A stretch of DNA of 64,000 bases from Mycosarcoma maydis. Its lineage: Eukaryota > Basidiomycota > Ustilaginomycetes > Ustilaginales. Under the pieces are notes generated by a model. The model was not told the origin of the DNA. It made no database searches and saw only the letters and a program-made list of their open reading frames with translations. Shown here piece after piece: positions 43,990 through 54,410 of this stretch. Numbering within the stretch: position 1 is the first letter of the stretch; every line of letters starts with the position of its first letter. Position numbers and translations under genes: made by a program. The stretch covers positions 310,001-374,000 of the forward strand of contig NC_026489.1 of NCBI RefSeq assembly GCF_000328475.2. The letters run 5' to 3'.

Positions 43990-46362
43990 TCAGGTAGAGA
44001 TAGCCGAGATAGTGCGCTTCTCGCCGCGCAACGACGTGATCGGCGACCACGAGTTGCGAGGATCCTTGGTAAACGCGTGCGATGACAGGGGCGGCGATCG
44101 CGAGCTGCGGCTGGCGATTAGGGGCACGTAGTCATCTCCGCCAATCTCCATGGGCGTCGATCGAGGCGAGATCGACGAAGAATCTGGGCTGCTGCCGCTG
44201 CTCATGCCGTCGTTGTCACCGGCACCGGTGTCGCTCTTGGAGCCAAAAGAGCTGCGAGGCGAGCGCTGATCCTGGGAACAGAGCGAAGGCGAAAGGCGCA
44301 GCGAGGGTAGCGGCAACCTGGCGATCGAAGGCAGCGCGCCAGATCGTCCCGAGTTGTTGACCAAAGACGAACTGGAAAGCCTAGGCAGCTTCAACGACTC
44401 TCCGACATCCAAGGCCACAACCCGTCCCCCTGGAGAGGGAGCATCGTTACTCGGCCGTACAAAAAACCGAGCGGCGTCGGAAATCTGTTGCTCAGTCAGG
44501 TTCCAGCACTGGCGAGCAGTCGCCCACCAGCGCGAGGCGTCAGGGCCAGGGCGGCTGTACTGCGTGCTCATGAGCAAGGCAGGGAAGGCAAACAGGTTGC
44601 GGCGACCCGTGATGCTGAGTACCGACAGGATCAGGTTGATGTTGTCAAGCGCAGCCTTCTGCTGACCACGGTCAACCTGAGGAGCCCCGGCGCGGCGAGC
44701 CTCCATGAGGAAGACAGAGCACTCAGCCACGAGGTGCATTTGAGCCCAGAACCATGCACGGTGCGAGGCAGCGCTCGCCTCAGGCTCCTCGAGCAGACGG
44801 CTGGCCTGCTTCATGTTGTAGTCGTCAAACTTGTGCTCGACGATGAGCGCAGCAGCCCATGACTGGAGTGCTTCTTCGCCCTTGCTGTCGGGCTCGTTGG
44901 CGTCGACAACAAGGCCGAACACGGTGGCAATCTCGGCAAGTCGAGCAAACGACTTGGTGACATCGTCGCGCACCTCATCACCTGACGTGCCAAACTTGCG
45001 AGCAGCAGCAAGCACCACGGATCGACGAACGCTTGGTGACTGTCCAGCGAGCGCAGCAATGGTCATGTCCAGAGTCCAAGCAAGCAGAGCGAGGCGCTCA
45101 CAAGTGGCGCGGCGAGGCCAGGACGACGAAGAGAAAGAGTCACGCGAGTAGTTATTCTTGCGCGCAGGCGGCAGCTGGCCATCGGCGAGCTTAAGCACTG
45201 CTACGATGCGTACCGCGTCGTTTGAGTACGAGAGCGCGCGTTGAAGGCGGCCCATGCCAAGCTCGTGAGCAGCAAGGAAGCAGAGCGTGAGAGCGAGGTC
45301 GACGTCGGGGCGATCGAGGAGAGTGAAGCCGTCCTGGTCCTCGTCCTGAAGCATACGGCGAGCAGAGCGAGCGAAAGCCTCGCCGTGGGCAAAGCGGTGT
45401 TCGCGCTCGGCTTCGCTAATGCCTTGCTCGAAGCGAGCAGCAAGGGCAAACATGGCCATGAGCAGGTAGGCAGGCACCTCGGACGTGGAGAGGTCGCGCA
45501 GTAACGAGATCTCGTCCATTACACAGCTGAAGGGGTGAATCTGCGAGAAGAAGATGCTGATCAGATCTCGCCTGCGTTCAGGTGCCACATCGTCGATGGA
45601 AGGCAGACCCTCGAGACGGGGTAGCGACATGGGACTCGATTTGGAACTTATAGTGTTGGCACGTCCACGTCCGGAGAGGTCGCTACTGCTAGGGCTCGAG
45701 ACCTGAGCGACAGCTCCGTAGGTCGGTGTGAGCGCCTCGGATGGGTGAAGAGTGGCACCTGAGTGGCCTGCCGTTGCTGAGGGCTGACCGGCTTCGATGG
45801 CGACACGAGCGGTGGGGAGCACCATTTTGCCATTAGCATCCGAATAGCAACAAGTGCGGCCGCTGAAGTCGCAGTTGGAACATGGAAGGCCGCCATCACA
45901 ACGACGCTTGGCCTTGTGACAGGCGACACAGGCCTTTTGAAGACGCTTGCGCTTGCGGCCAGTGGCGGCATAGATGGTGGTGCCGTCGGCGGTGACGTGA
46001 GTGGTACGGATGATGGGCTGCTCAGCAGAAGCGTTGTTGGTGGCAACAGACGCTGGCGAAGTAAAGGTGTGTGGCAGTGGGGAACCGGATGGACCAGCGA
46101 CAGAGGCAGACCGATGAGCTACCCAAGGGTCGACATGATGGTTGTGCGGCTGTTGCGTCGAGGTGGTAGGTGAAATGTGACCACTGGAAAGAGCGCGATA
46201 GGTGGATGGACCGGCGGATGCAGAGTAGGCTGAGTGAGCAAGGTGAGGCTGATGGTGATGCGATGAGGCTTTGTGTTGGTGGTGCTCATTGCTCGACGCC
46301 CATGGCGACGAGTGATAGGTGGAAAGCGGTCTGGACATGTCGGAGGATGCTGCGGGGAGCAT
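43990..46362 (-). CDS. Zn2Cys6 fungal transcription factor
   Basis: 790 residues from the first in-frame ATG at 46,362; a second ATG follows eight codons later, and the open frame further upstream lacks an ATG. The zinc binuclear cluster is at about 145-172: KACVACHKAKRRCDGG then LPCSNCDFSGRTCC, preceded by a basic RKRKRLQ stretch. The middle homology region of fungal regulators spans about 255-620 (DLISIFFSQIHPFSCVMDE; SEVPAYLLMAMFALAARF; FLAAHELGMGRLQRALSY). Long His/Ser-rich and Ser/Pro-rich tails flank these domains. It should be a nuclear DNA-binding regulator recognising CGG-type half sites; its targets cannot be inferred. Its 2.8 kb upstream region is rich in GCCAAG. Confidence 0.92.
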   Translation of the reverse strand: MLPAASSDMSRPLSTYHSSPWASSNEHHQHKASSHHHQPHLAHSAYSASAGPSTYRALSSGHISPTTSTQQPHNHHVDPWVAHRSASVAGPSGSPLPHTFTSPASVATNNASAEQPIIRTTHVTADGTTIYAATGRKRKRLQKACVACHKAKRRCDGGLPCSNCDFSGRTCCYSDANGKMVLPTARVAIEAGQPSATAGHSGATLHPSEALTPTYGAVAQVSSPSSSDLSGRGRANTISSKSSPMSLPRLEGLPSIDDVAPERRRDLISIFFSQIHPFSCVMDEISLLRDLSTSEVPAYLLMAMFALAARFEQGISEAEREHRFAHGEAFARSARRMLQDEDQDGFTLLDRPDVDLALTLCFLAAHELGMGRLQRALSYSNDAVRIVAVLKLADGQLPPARKNNYSRDSFSSSSWPRRATCERLALLAWTLDMTIAALAGQSPSVRRSVVLAAARKFGTSGDEVRDDVTKSFARLAEIATVFGLVVDANEPDSKGEEALQSWAAALIVEHKFDDYNMKQASRLLEEPEASAASHRAWFWAQMHLVAECSVFLMEARRAGAPQVDRGQQKAALDNINLILSVLSITGRRNLFAFPALLMSTQYSRPGPDASRWWATARQCWNLTEQQISDAARFFVRPSNDAPSPGGRVVALDVGESLKLPRLSSSSLVNNSGRSGALPSIARLPLPSLRLSPSLCSQDQRSPRSSFGSKSDTGAGDNDGMSSGSSPDSSSISPRSTPMEIGGDDYVPLIASRSSRSPPLSSHAFTKDPRNSWSPITSLRGEKRTISAIST

Positions 46363-46582
46363 GGAAACTAAAGAAAGAAGACTACGCGAAGCAGATGATG
46401 GGACGTTTAGACCAAAGATCGCTGAAACTCGATGAAACAGACGAGGTGATGTCGACGAAAGGGGCACACTGTAACGAGGTGATGGTGATGAGTCAAAGGA
46501 GAAAGAAGGGGGAAGGGGCGGAAAAGGTAAGGTCTGCGCGACAGCTATATAGGATGGGAGGAGCAACCACGAGGCAATCGAT

Positions 46583-48675
46583 GCCAAGACTTAGGGGTGG
46601 ACAAGCGGATCACGAAGGGGGAGCGACCATGGCTTGGAATTGACGGCGGAGTGGACAGAGGCGGACCAGCGGAAACGCGCAGACATGAAAGTCGACCAGA
46701 TTCATTGAAAGACTGAGCGATTGAGCTACGGTCAAACGATGCCAAGCATCACTCTGGGTCGGCCAGAGAGCAACGGGCTTGGCAACCGTAAGACAGCCAA
46801 GCCAAGCCAAGCCAAGCATACAAGACGCCGCCAAGCCCGCGGTTGGTTGCTCCCTCCCTTCTCGCACCCTTTCGATATGCACCTGCTTCTCCCTCCCCCT
46901 CTCCTTGTTGCCCGTTCTATCTAGCCTCCCTCTCATGCTGACACAAATGTCTACTACCTACACCTTTTAGACCGAGTTCTGTTGTTTATCAGCCAACATC
47001 GAGGACGAACTGGTGGGGCATGGATTAGGTTCCAGAGATGGAAGCTGAAACGCCAAGCTTTGTGCTCTGAACGCCCCAGCAACGCTGATAGGCAGAACAA
47101 AAGCGGAGCGGCGGTCTGCTTGCATATCAGACAGGCACCGCGCAATTTCATCCATCGGTCAAGCGGAAGCAAGAACGACAACTCGGGCACTTGACGAGAG
47201 GAAGACCCCAAGTTGGTCCGTCACAATGCCAAGACATGCACTCTGAACCGTCGGCTTTGATTGCCAAGCCTCAAAATATTACAAAACGTAATAAAGACAT
47301 GCATGACTACACAAATTCGGCCTACAGAGAATACAAACCTATTTCGAAAGTAACTTAAGTGACAAAGTTCGAAACAGTTACACTACAACGTGCAATAAGC
47401 ACCAGCTGTGTTCGGCCACGTAGGCTGTAGATGTCGGCACTGGAGAGCTGCCAACAGCCGTGACTTGAGCGACTCTGTGAGAAAATGCATGCCAAGCGGA
47501 CGCTAAGAGCTAGTACACCGCCGCTTCTGAGGCCGCCTGTCCCGCCCTCGTGCCTCGGGTAGCTGGTGACGAGCGCTTTGGAGCCTCCTGGCACCAAACG
47601 CCATCGTGAGTTGCCCGTCCCAATCCGCCAGGCAACGTGTGGACAAATTGGCTTCCGATAGCCTTTCTGTGCGCCTATCTCGCTCCAGAAGCCTGAGTTT
47701 TGGATGCCAAGCCTCGTCTATCTGGTGGAATCTGAAACTTATCGCTCCTGATCAGTCAATCTGCGTCACGAGTCTATCCGACGTTTGGCACGTTTCATGC
47801 TTGCCTCTTCTTCGAAGCTGTTCTCTGACAAGCACCCCAACGCGCTCCATGTCAACAGCACGCTGTGGGGGATGCCGGTATAGTGGAAGATTGCCATGGC
47901 ATCGAGCGGACTGACTTCGGATCATGGTCTGGTCGGAGTGGAGGCGCGCTCTCGCGTTGCTTACTGCGCCAAGCACCGGAAGGTACGTCGCAGCTTGAGA
48001 AAGCTTGGCGTCCATGTCTCTGCTCTTCCCTTGCGGTCAACCAGCACCGTTCGGTCCATATGTCAGTAACTGACGCCATAATTGTTCAGGCACCCGCCAG
48101 ATGAAACTTTACGATCAGATCCACTCAATTGTCTAGGAGCGCCGCCGGTGAGAAGCGACAACCGTCCAGGCACCGCAACTCTCGCTCGACGTCGTTTCCG
48201 GAACGGCTCATATTTCATCCGTCTGTGATATATAATTTGGCTAAAGTTATTCCCAACTTGCGCTGCAATCTTCTCACTCGTGATCAAGCTGAGTCGATAG
48301 CCACGATAACATGAAAAGCCCCGACAACCAATGAGAGCGTCTGATCATCCTGTCCCTCCGCTCCAGCCATCGTAGACATCTCGACTTTGCGACTCTGTCG
48401 CATGGCTCTCTCGCTACCATCTCAGCTCGGTTAGCGATCAGGGTTCTGACGCTACTTGGGGAAGCGAAGAGATCCTGATATGGCTCCCAGCGTCCCGAAG
48501 TGGAAGCTCGCATTGCCAACGTGAATCCATATGCCCGATCACTAGCCGAGCATCTTGGCAGAGGCGATACGATGCAACAAAGCATGCACAGCATTCACAG
48601 CGTGCAAATCGCTCCACGTGAAAGGTCAAGTTTCATCTCAGGTCGCCAGTTGTGCGCTCAGCACAAGATGCCAAG
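46583..48675. promoter_or_regulatory. Cluster of GCCAAG hexamers (PacC/Rim101-type site)
   Basis: By eye about 17 copies on both strands: plus-strand at 46,583, 46,741, 46,796, 46,801, 46,806, 46,811, 46,830, 47,052, 47,228, 47,263, 47,491, 47,705, 47,968 and 48,670; reverse (CTTGGC) at 46,778, 48,004 and 48,554. About one or two would be expected by chance in this length. GCCARG is the known consensus of the pH-response factor PacC/Rim101. Regulation of the Zn2Cys6 gene by it is inference. Confidence 0.45.
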
Positions 48676-48780
48676 ATTTGCAACTACATAAGCGAGCCTG
48701 CGGTTCAGAGGGAGCCCCAACAGAAACGAGCGAGGCCACGTTGGAATCGTGCGGGTCGTCATCGAATTTCGAAATTCATC

Positions 48781-48824
48781 CAGAGCGCATCTCACTCGTA
48801 CACGTACGAGTGAGATGCGCTCTG
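48781..48824. repeat. Perfect 21-bp inverted repeat, 2-bp spacer
   Basis: Left arm 48,781-48,801 begins CAGAGCGCATCTCACTC and ends GTAC; the right arm 48,804-48,824 is its exact reverse complement, and the spacer is AC. All 21 pairs match. The flanking bases do not continue the symmetry. Confidence 0.97.
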
Positions 48825-49122
48825 CAACTGTCCAACGGCTTTTCTCTAGCTATCAGATCAATCGTGAATCCTTGACCTGGACATGGATGGCCCTTCCAAT
48901 CAGGCTTTGGTCTAGATGCTTTTGCGTCTGTCTTGTGGCCAGGTACAGGTGATTGCTAGGCTGATTGTGTCCTCGAAAGAATTGCAACTTCCGCATGAAC
49001 CCGCGTAAGGTTGGACGAATTCAGGAGCTCACACCTATCCGTACACACAACACACACGGAAGCATGTTCGGAAAAGCTTCCAGAAATTGCTGTAGAACCG
49101 CTCCGCTTCTTGGCGCATGGCA

Positions 49123-51366
49123 TCAAAGCTGCTCTGCAGACCGCAGATCGTCCGGACGCAGGTTCCTCTTCTTCTTTCCCCTGTGACCCTTGGCTGCTGT
49201 ACCAGGACCCCAGTTGGGCAGTGGATTGTTCTGGTACCTGACCAATTTCTCACTCGCTCCCAACGCATCCAGCACCTCCTTGGCCTTGGTATTGTCGAAA
49301 TCGTACTCTCTCTGGGGCTCCTTTTGCAGCAAAACTCGAGCCGGATCGTTCGGTTTCATGTTTTCCATCTTGACAGGATGTTGGGTCTTGACCCAGTACC
49401 TCAAGATATCGAACACCTGTGCTCGCGTCGCGTCCGTCTTGAGCGATCCAGCTGCAGCGTGTGATCGACTTACACGGAAGCCCGCGGAAAGAAGAGCGGA
49501 GACCATCTTGTCGAGCGGGGGCGAGACGCAGTGGAACAATCCCGACGCTTTGGGTGGGGTAAAGTAAAACAGGCTCTTGTCGCCTGATAGCTCTTGAGCT
49601 GCAAGACTGACCATACCTCGAATACGTGCGCTTGTGTGGAAGGCCGAGGGGATTTCGTCGAGGTTCGAGAGAAGTGAGTTGCAGAATTCGGCATCGTGCA
49701 GGTCGCCCAACCACATTGGTCCACCGAGATGCATCCGGTTGCCGCACTCGTTACATTGTTCGCCCACCGGCGGTCCCTGAGCCGAGTTGTAGCGGTAGTT
49801 GATGTTTGTCTGACCCGTTTTGCCCGTGTTGGTAGTTTGGGTTGCGCGCCCAAACCGCTGTATGTGGAAGTCCTGACAGTGTGTGCAGATATAGACGGTG
49901 CCAGTTTTACTGGCGACGTTTTTAACTTCGACAGGCCCAGTCCAAACCCGAACAAAGGTGCGCAGGTAGAAATCGATCGAAAGACTCAGGACGGGCTGGA
50001 TATAGCGACCGTATCGTGCGGCCGAGGTGGCAATGGTGTGAAGGACGAGTCGGAGTGCAACTTCGTGTGAGAATTCGGCCTTGACAGAAACACCGCCGTA
50101 TTGTGAGAAACACTTTTCTGGATAATTGTGTCCTGCGAGGACGGCCAAGTCGGTGCAAGTGACGCAGAGCAGACCACCGTCGGCAACCGACTGAACACCT
50201 CCGTCCAAGAAGGGCGCGGCTGAGCCATAAGGGTCCAGGTCGACCACGTCGAAACGCTTGTGTGGTTCGCGGTGCGTGTACATCAGGGTGATGGCGTCTC
50301 CAGCATTGAGCTTGACCTTGCAGTCCGGGTGAATGGCTGCTGATGATGCCTGAGGCTCGATGGAAGCTGCTGGAGGGTCAATGACAGATGATGCCGTAGT
50401 GGTTGCCTCTGCTGTTATGGGATCTGCTGATGAAGTTGCTGCCGACTTTGCTGCCGCACTCGCTCGCGCCTCGTTCTCCCTTTCGGCCAGTGCATCCTCG
50501 TCCATGTGCTCTTCGCTCTCGATCCTTGTCAAGCTACTGCTGGCTTTTTCTTTGCTCACCTCGGAAACGATCCATTCATCAATTGGACGATCCGGCGGAA
50601 AGTTGAGCGCTACGTTACGTTTCATCATCTCGACCGCCGTCGGCGAAAGATCGTTGGCCAGCACCCAGCGCAACAGAGGAATCTCCTTCGCATAGCGAAT
50701 GCTACGAAGACCAGTTGCGCTGAGCGCCTCTAGCAGGGTAAACTGATAGCTGCGATACTCGTCCTCGATCGGCGCTACTACGGCGCTGCGCGATGCTTGT
50801 GGTGCTTCTTGTGATGCTCCTTGTGGTGCTTCGTCCGACAGTGCGCCCTCGGCAGATGTGAAAGTTGTGGCGCCGTTTCGGTGGGCATCGATACGCGCCC
50901 TCTTGGTGCCCGGCTTTTCTGCATCTGTCGCAGCAACATCGGCGTCGGTGGATCCATGGGTGGGGCAAGCAGCTCCTTTGCGCTTTCCTTTGCCCTTGTT
51001 GGCGGCAGAGACAGCCTTTCGCTGAGCAGCTCGTAGGAAGCGTGCCTTCTTCTCAGCGTCGAATCGTTCACTCCAGGTGCGAATAGCCAGGGTGGACAGA
51101 TCACGGTTGAACTCCTGAACGGGATTGAGGAAGGCAGCTTCAGCCGAGGGCATTACGATTGTCGCCGAGTTCTCGCGGAAAGCGGATTCATGATCTGCCA
51201 GGGTGATGCCAGAGGCTCGTGCACGCTCCGGTGCAAGTAGGATAGGCGTCGGCGCCATGATGAATAGCCTCTTTGCCGCTTCTCCGAAGCTTTTTACAGG
51301 TGTAGCCAAGAGTGGCCTGACAAATCGACCTGGAAGAACCGCTCGAGCCCTGCACACGACCACCAT
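49123..51366 (-). CDS. TRM1: tRNA (guanine26-N2)-dimethyltransferase Trm1
   Basis: 747 residues from the ATG at 51,366; the frame extends to 51,474 but only from a GTG. Trm1 makes m2,2G26 in cytosolic and mitochondrial tRNAs using S-adenosylmethionine. The methyltransferase core shows LEALSATGLRSIRYAKEI, WVLANDLSPTAVEMM and the catalytic DLDPYGSAAPFLD (DPYG near 378), then the Trm1-specific CTDLAVLAGHNYPEKCFSQYGG. A zinc-binding C-terminal domain has CTHC and CNEC pairs. A Lys-rich nuclear-type segment (KGKGKRKG) lies near 120 and another (KKKRN) at the end. Residues 1-36 form a basic presequence; a second in-frame ATG at 51,258 would omit it. A large Ala/Ser/Glu-rich insert sits between the first motifs (about 270-345). 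Confidence 0.94.
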   Translation of the reverse strand: MVVVCRARAVLPGRFVRPLLATPVKSFGEAAKRLFIMAPTPILLAPERARASGITLADHESAFRENSATIVMPSAEAAFLNPVQEFNRDLSTLAIRTWSERFDAEKKARFLRAAQRKAVSAANKGKGKRKGAACPTHGSTDADVAATDAEKPGTKRARIDAHRNGATTFTSAEGALSDEAPQGASQEAPQASRSAVVAPIEDEYRSYQFTLLEALSATGLRSIRYAKEIPLLRWVLANDLSPTAVEMMKRNVALNFPPDRPIDEWIVSEVSKEKASSSLTRIESEEHMDEDALAERENEARASAAAKSAATSSADPITAEATTTASSVIDPPAASIEPQASSAAIHPDCKVKLNAGDAITLMYTHREPHKRFDVVDLDPYGSAAPFLDGGVQSVADGGLLCVTCTDLAVLAGHNYPEKCFSQYGGVSVKAEFSHEVALRLVLHTIATSAARYGRYIQPVLSLSIDFYLRTFVRVWTGPVEVKNVASKTGTVYICTHCQDFHIQRFGRATQTTNTGKTGQTNINYRYNSAQGPPVGEQCNECGNRMHLGGPMWLGDLHDAEFCNSLLSNLDEIPSAFHTSARIRGMVSLAAQELSGDKSLFYFTPPKASGLFHCVSPPLDKMVSALLSAGFRVSRSHAAAGSLKTDATRAQVFDILRYWVKTQHPVKMENMKPNDPARVLLQKEPQREYDFDNTKAKEVLDALGASEKLVRYQNNPLPNWGPGTAAKGHRGKKKRNLRPDDLRSAEQL

Positions 51367-52112
51367 GCACGAGTTACCGAGGAGGAAAACTCTCGGCCTT
51401 ACTTGAGGTGATTCACGATGAAGTTGCTGCTTCCAGATGCGGCTAGATGCGATGCTTCGTTGAGCCAGATTCACGTGATCTGGCTGTCACTGTTAGCGTC
51501 GCAATGAAAGGTATGATGATACCAACTGGGATGAGGGTCTTGACGAGAGCGAGCCTCGTTGGGAAGAACATGCGAAGGAAGAAAATATTCAAAAAAAAAA
51601 TCCAAAGAATAAATAAGTAAAGTCCCATATCTCCATGTTGCCAAAAACGAAAAGCTAGTTCCGCTATCCGAGAATCGTGAATTATATAACTAGTTATTTA
51701 CAATTGCGGGAAGCTTGTTCAATCTGACACGTTCAAAGAGTCACGAGTGAATCGACGTGCATCGTGCAACCAGGAACCACAAACGTCAAACGTCATGCGT
51801 GCAAACATGCGGGAATCGTGAATCGCGAATCCAACCGCATCTAACTTATTCACGAACCACGATTTTCACAGAAGCTGTTTATGACACTGCAGCTTTGCCA
51901 ACACGCACGCGCGAATTTGAGAAGGCTTGCTGACGCGATCCACGATGTTCAGGGTTTTGACCACTGAGCTTGATACTCGTGACTGATGCACGCTCCGATT
52001 CTTCTTGCATGGTGATTTCCAAAGTCTTGCAAGATCCTTCTGCTGATTGACAACCATCTCTAGCTCATTCTTTCACACTTGGCTGGCCACGGAGGTTCTT
52101 GTCTTGGTCAAG
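51367..52112. other. Divergent promoter between TRM1 and phytoene desaturase genes
   Basis: 746 bp between two start codons. It contains an A-run near 51,591, AT-rich sequence, AGTCACGAGT at 51,739-51,748, TCGTGAAT near 51,675 and 51,815, TTCACGAACCACGATTTTC near 51,849 and ACTCGTGACT near 51,976. No additional gene seen. Confidence 0.55.
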
Positions 52113-53942
52113 ATGGCGACTCGGATGTCTGCTCCAGGCGATACAAAGCCCATTTTACGCCCAAGCTCCACATGCTCGTCACCGACCAAACGAAGTAGCA
52201 AAAAAGTCGTCATCATTGGTGCCGGTGCGGGAGGTACCGCTCTCGCCGCGCGTCTCGGTCGTCGAGGCTACTCTGTCACAGTCCTCGAGAAGAACTCGTT
52301 TGGCGGCGGACGATGCTCGCTCATCCATCACGATGGACATCGATGGGACCAAGGTCCTTCGCTGTACCTGATGCCCGAGATCTTCGAGTCGTGCTTCAAA
52401 GATCTCGGCGAGGACATACGATCGCACATCCGTCTGCATCAATGCAATCCAGCCTATCGAATCCACTTTGCTGATGGCGAGAAAATGATGCTCTCCTCCA
52501 ACTTGTCTCAGATGGGCGAAACGCTGAACTTTTTCGAGAAGCGCGCGGGCAACAAGCAAGACCCCTTGACCAACTTTTTGACATTTCTCAAAGAGGCAGG
52601 CGAGAACTACGAAGAGTCGATCAAGCACGTCTTGACCAAAGACTGGAGCGCATGGTGGGCGTTTTTTCGACCAGAACTGTTTCCAATGCTGTGGAAGACA
52701 AAGGGTTTGAGGATTTACTCGACACTTTACGATAGGACGACCAAGTATTTCAAGTCGAGACATGTGAGGAGAGCGCTGACTTTCTCGGCCATGTACATGG
52801 GAATGAGTCCGTTTGATGCGCCGGCGACCTACTCCTTGCTGCAGTATGCAGAGTATGCAAAGGGCATCTGGTATCCGATCGGAGGCTTCTACAAGGTGGT
52901 GGAGGCCATCGAGACGATTGCCAGGGACAAGTTTGCGGTCGATTTCCGATACGAAACGAATGTCAAACGCATCGTGATTGATGAGCGCAAAGGTGCTGCC
53001 AAGGGCGTCGAGTTGGATTCCGGTGAGGTGTTGCAAGCCGACGTTGTGGTTAGCAATGCCGATCTGGTATGGACATACAACAACCTCCTACCACCTTCAT
53101 CGTACGCCACTCGGTTGAAGAGCAAAGACCAGACGTGTTCTTCGATCTCGTTCTACTGGGCGCTCTCTTCTGTCGTTGAAGAACTCGGGGGGCACAACAT
53201 CTTCCTCGCCGATGCGTACCAAGAATCGTTCGACGAAATCTTCCGGGATGGAGACACGCCCTCGGAGCCATCGTTCTACGTCAATGTTCCGTCACGGCTC
53301 GATGCGAGTGCTGCACCTGCTGGCAAGGACACGCTGGTGATTCTGGTTCCCTGTGGGCCGATCAGCATTCCAGAGAAGCCGTGCGCCGATCCAGCCAAAG
53401 GTGCACGCACGCGCGATCAGTTTGCGGCAACCGTACAACGTGCTCGAACCCAAGTGATCGCCACGCTATCCAAACGACTGAATCGACCTGACTTTGAATC
53501 GCTGATCCAACACGAGATCGTCAACGACCCATTCGACTGGGCGGACAAATTCAACCTCTTCCGAGGCTCCATTCTCGGACTGAGCCACACGATTCCGCAG
53601 GTGCTCTGGTTCCGACCTTCGATCCAACATGCCAAGTACAACAATCTCTTCTTCGTTGGAGCGTCTACACAACCGGGAACGGGGGTTCCCGTCGTAGTGG
53701 CCGGAAGTGGCGTGGTCGCGCACAGAGTGACGGCGTTCTTGGAGGGCAGAGAAAAAGGCTGGTTGAGTTGGGAGGCGATTCGCGGCAGCATCTTTCTCGC
53801 CTTGTTGGCCATGGTCGGTGTCATGTTCGCCGGTTTTGCCGCCGCATTCATCTTGCTAGGCTTGGTAATCGCCGTCTCCGTGCATCTCTTGGGTTTCGCT
53901 GATGTACCCGGTTTGGTCCGCGGCAAGGTCATGCTCGAGTAG
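52113..53942 (+). CDS. car1: Phytoene desaturase (CrtI-type carotenoid dehydrogenase)
   Basis: 609 residues from the ATG at 52,113. The enzyme uses FAD to desaturate phytoene stepwise to lycopene, the precursor of beta-carotene and retinal. The dinucleotide fold is at 32-60 (VVIIGAGAGGTALAARLG, ending VTVLEK), followed by FGGGRCSL, WDQGPSLYLMP, and the C-terminal CrtI signature near 525-560 (NLFFVGASTQPGTGVPVVVA). The region YPIGGFYKVVEAIETIA matches the family GG-FY motif. The C-terminus has hydrophobic membrane segments (about 565-600), as in fungal desaturases. U. maydis has one such gene, called car1, feeding the beta-carotene and opsin-retinal pathway; the symbol rests on that resemblance. 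No other carotenoid gene is in the window. Confidence 0.9.
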   Translation: MATRMSAPGDTKPILRPSSTCSSPTKRSSKKVVIIGAGAGGTALAARLGRRGYSVTVLEKNSFGGGRCSLIHHDGHRWDQGPSLYLMPEIFESCFKDLGEDIRSHIRLHQCNPAYRIHFADGEKMMLSSNLSQMGETLNFFEKRAGNKQDPLTNFLTFLKEAGENYEESIKHVLTKDWSAWWAFFRPELFPMLWKTKGLRIYSTLYDRTTKYFKSRHVRRALTFSAMYMGMSPFDAPATYSLLQYAEYAKGIWYPIGGFYKVVEAIETIARDKFAVDFRYETNVKRIVIDERKGAAKGVELDSGEVLQADVVVSNADLVWTYNNLLPPSSYATRLKSKDQTCSSISFYWALSSVVEELGGHNIFLADAYQESFDEIFRDGDTPSEPSFYVNVPSRLDASAAPAGKDTLVILVPCGPISIPEKPCADPAKGARTRDQFAATVQRARTQVIATLSKRLNRPDFESLIQHEIVNDPFDWADKFNLFRGSILGLSHTIPQVLWFRPSIQHAKYNNLFFVGASTQPGTGVPVVVAGSGVVAHRVTAFLEGREKGWLSWEAIRGSIFLALLAMVGVMFAGFAAAFILLGLVIAVSVHLLGFADVPGLVRGKVMLE

Positions 53943-54410
53943 AAGCATGCAGTACCCTCGTCCCTCGTAGAAAGTCGAAATGGATTTGTACGTGGACCGT
54001 AGATGTTTCGAATCTGCTTTCACTGCCTAAACAATGCTGGCATCGTCGATCGCCTCCGCAGCGTATCAACGATCTCGCTGACTGTCGATCACTAACGATC
54101 AGGAATCAATCTGAAAGCTAGGAGCTAGAATTACATTCCTCCCATCGGACTGAAAGGTACAAACCAAATCCAAAAAAACAGGCCTTCTAGAGATCTGAGA
54201 GAGACAAGAACGTCAACTTGGTCTCGAGGCGAGGTATAAGCAATGTGAGAAAGGGGGCAGCAAACAGCTGAAACGCCGCCCAACAGGGATACCAGCAGAA
54301 ATCAAACGAAAGCAAACGGGGCGAAAGGCTAGCGAGCATTGTATGGAAGTCGAAATTGTCCGTGAAAATCATGGTAGCGCCAGTACGGGAACCATGTTAA
54401 GAGGCAAGGA
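53943..54410. other. Convergent 3' region
   Basis: 468 bp between the desaturase stop (+) and the Ser/Thr-rich membrane protein stop (-). No gene or notable repeat was recognised. Confidence 0.6.

Larger units (their letters stand above)
46363..49122. other. Long upstream region of the Zn2Cys6 gene
   Basis: 2.8 kb between the Zn2Cys6 start and the TRM1 stop, both on the minus strand. No protein or RNA gene was recognised. It holds a (GCCAA)4 tract at 46,796-46,815, many single GCCAAG hexamers and a perfect inverted repeat at 48,781-48,824. The proximal 250 bp are purine-rich on the plus strand, consistent with a pyrimidine-rich leader. Confidence 0.55.
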
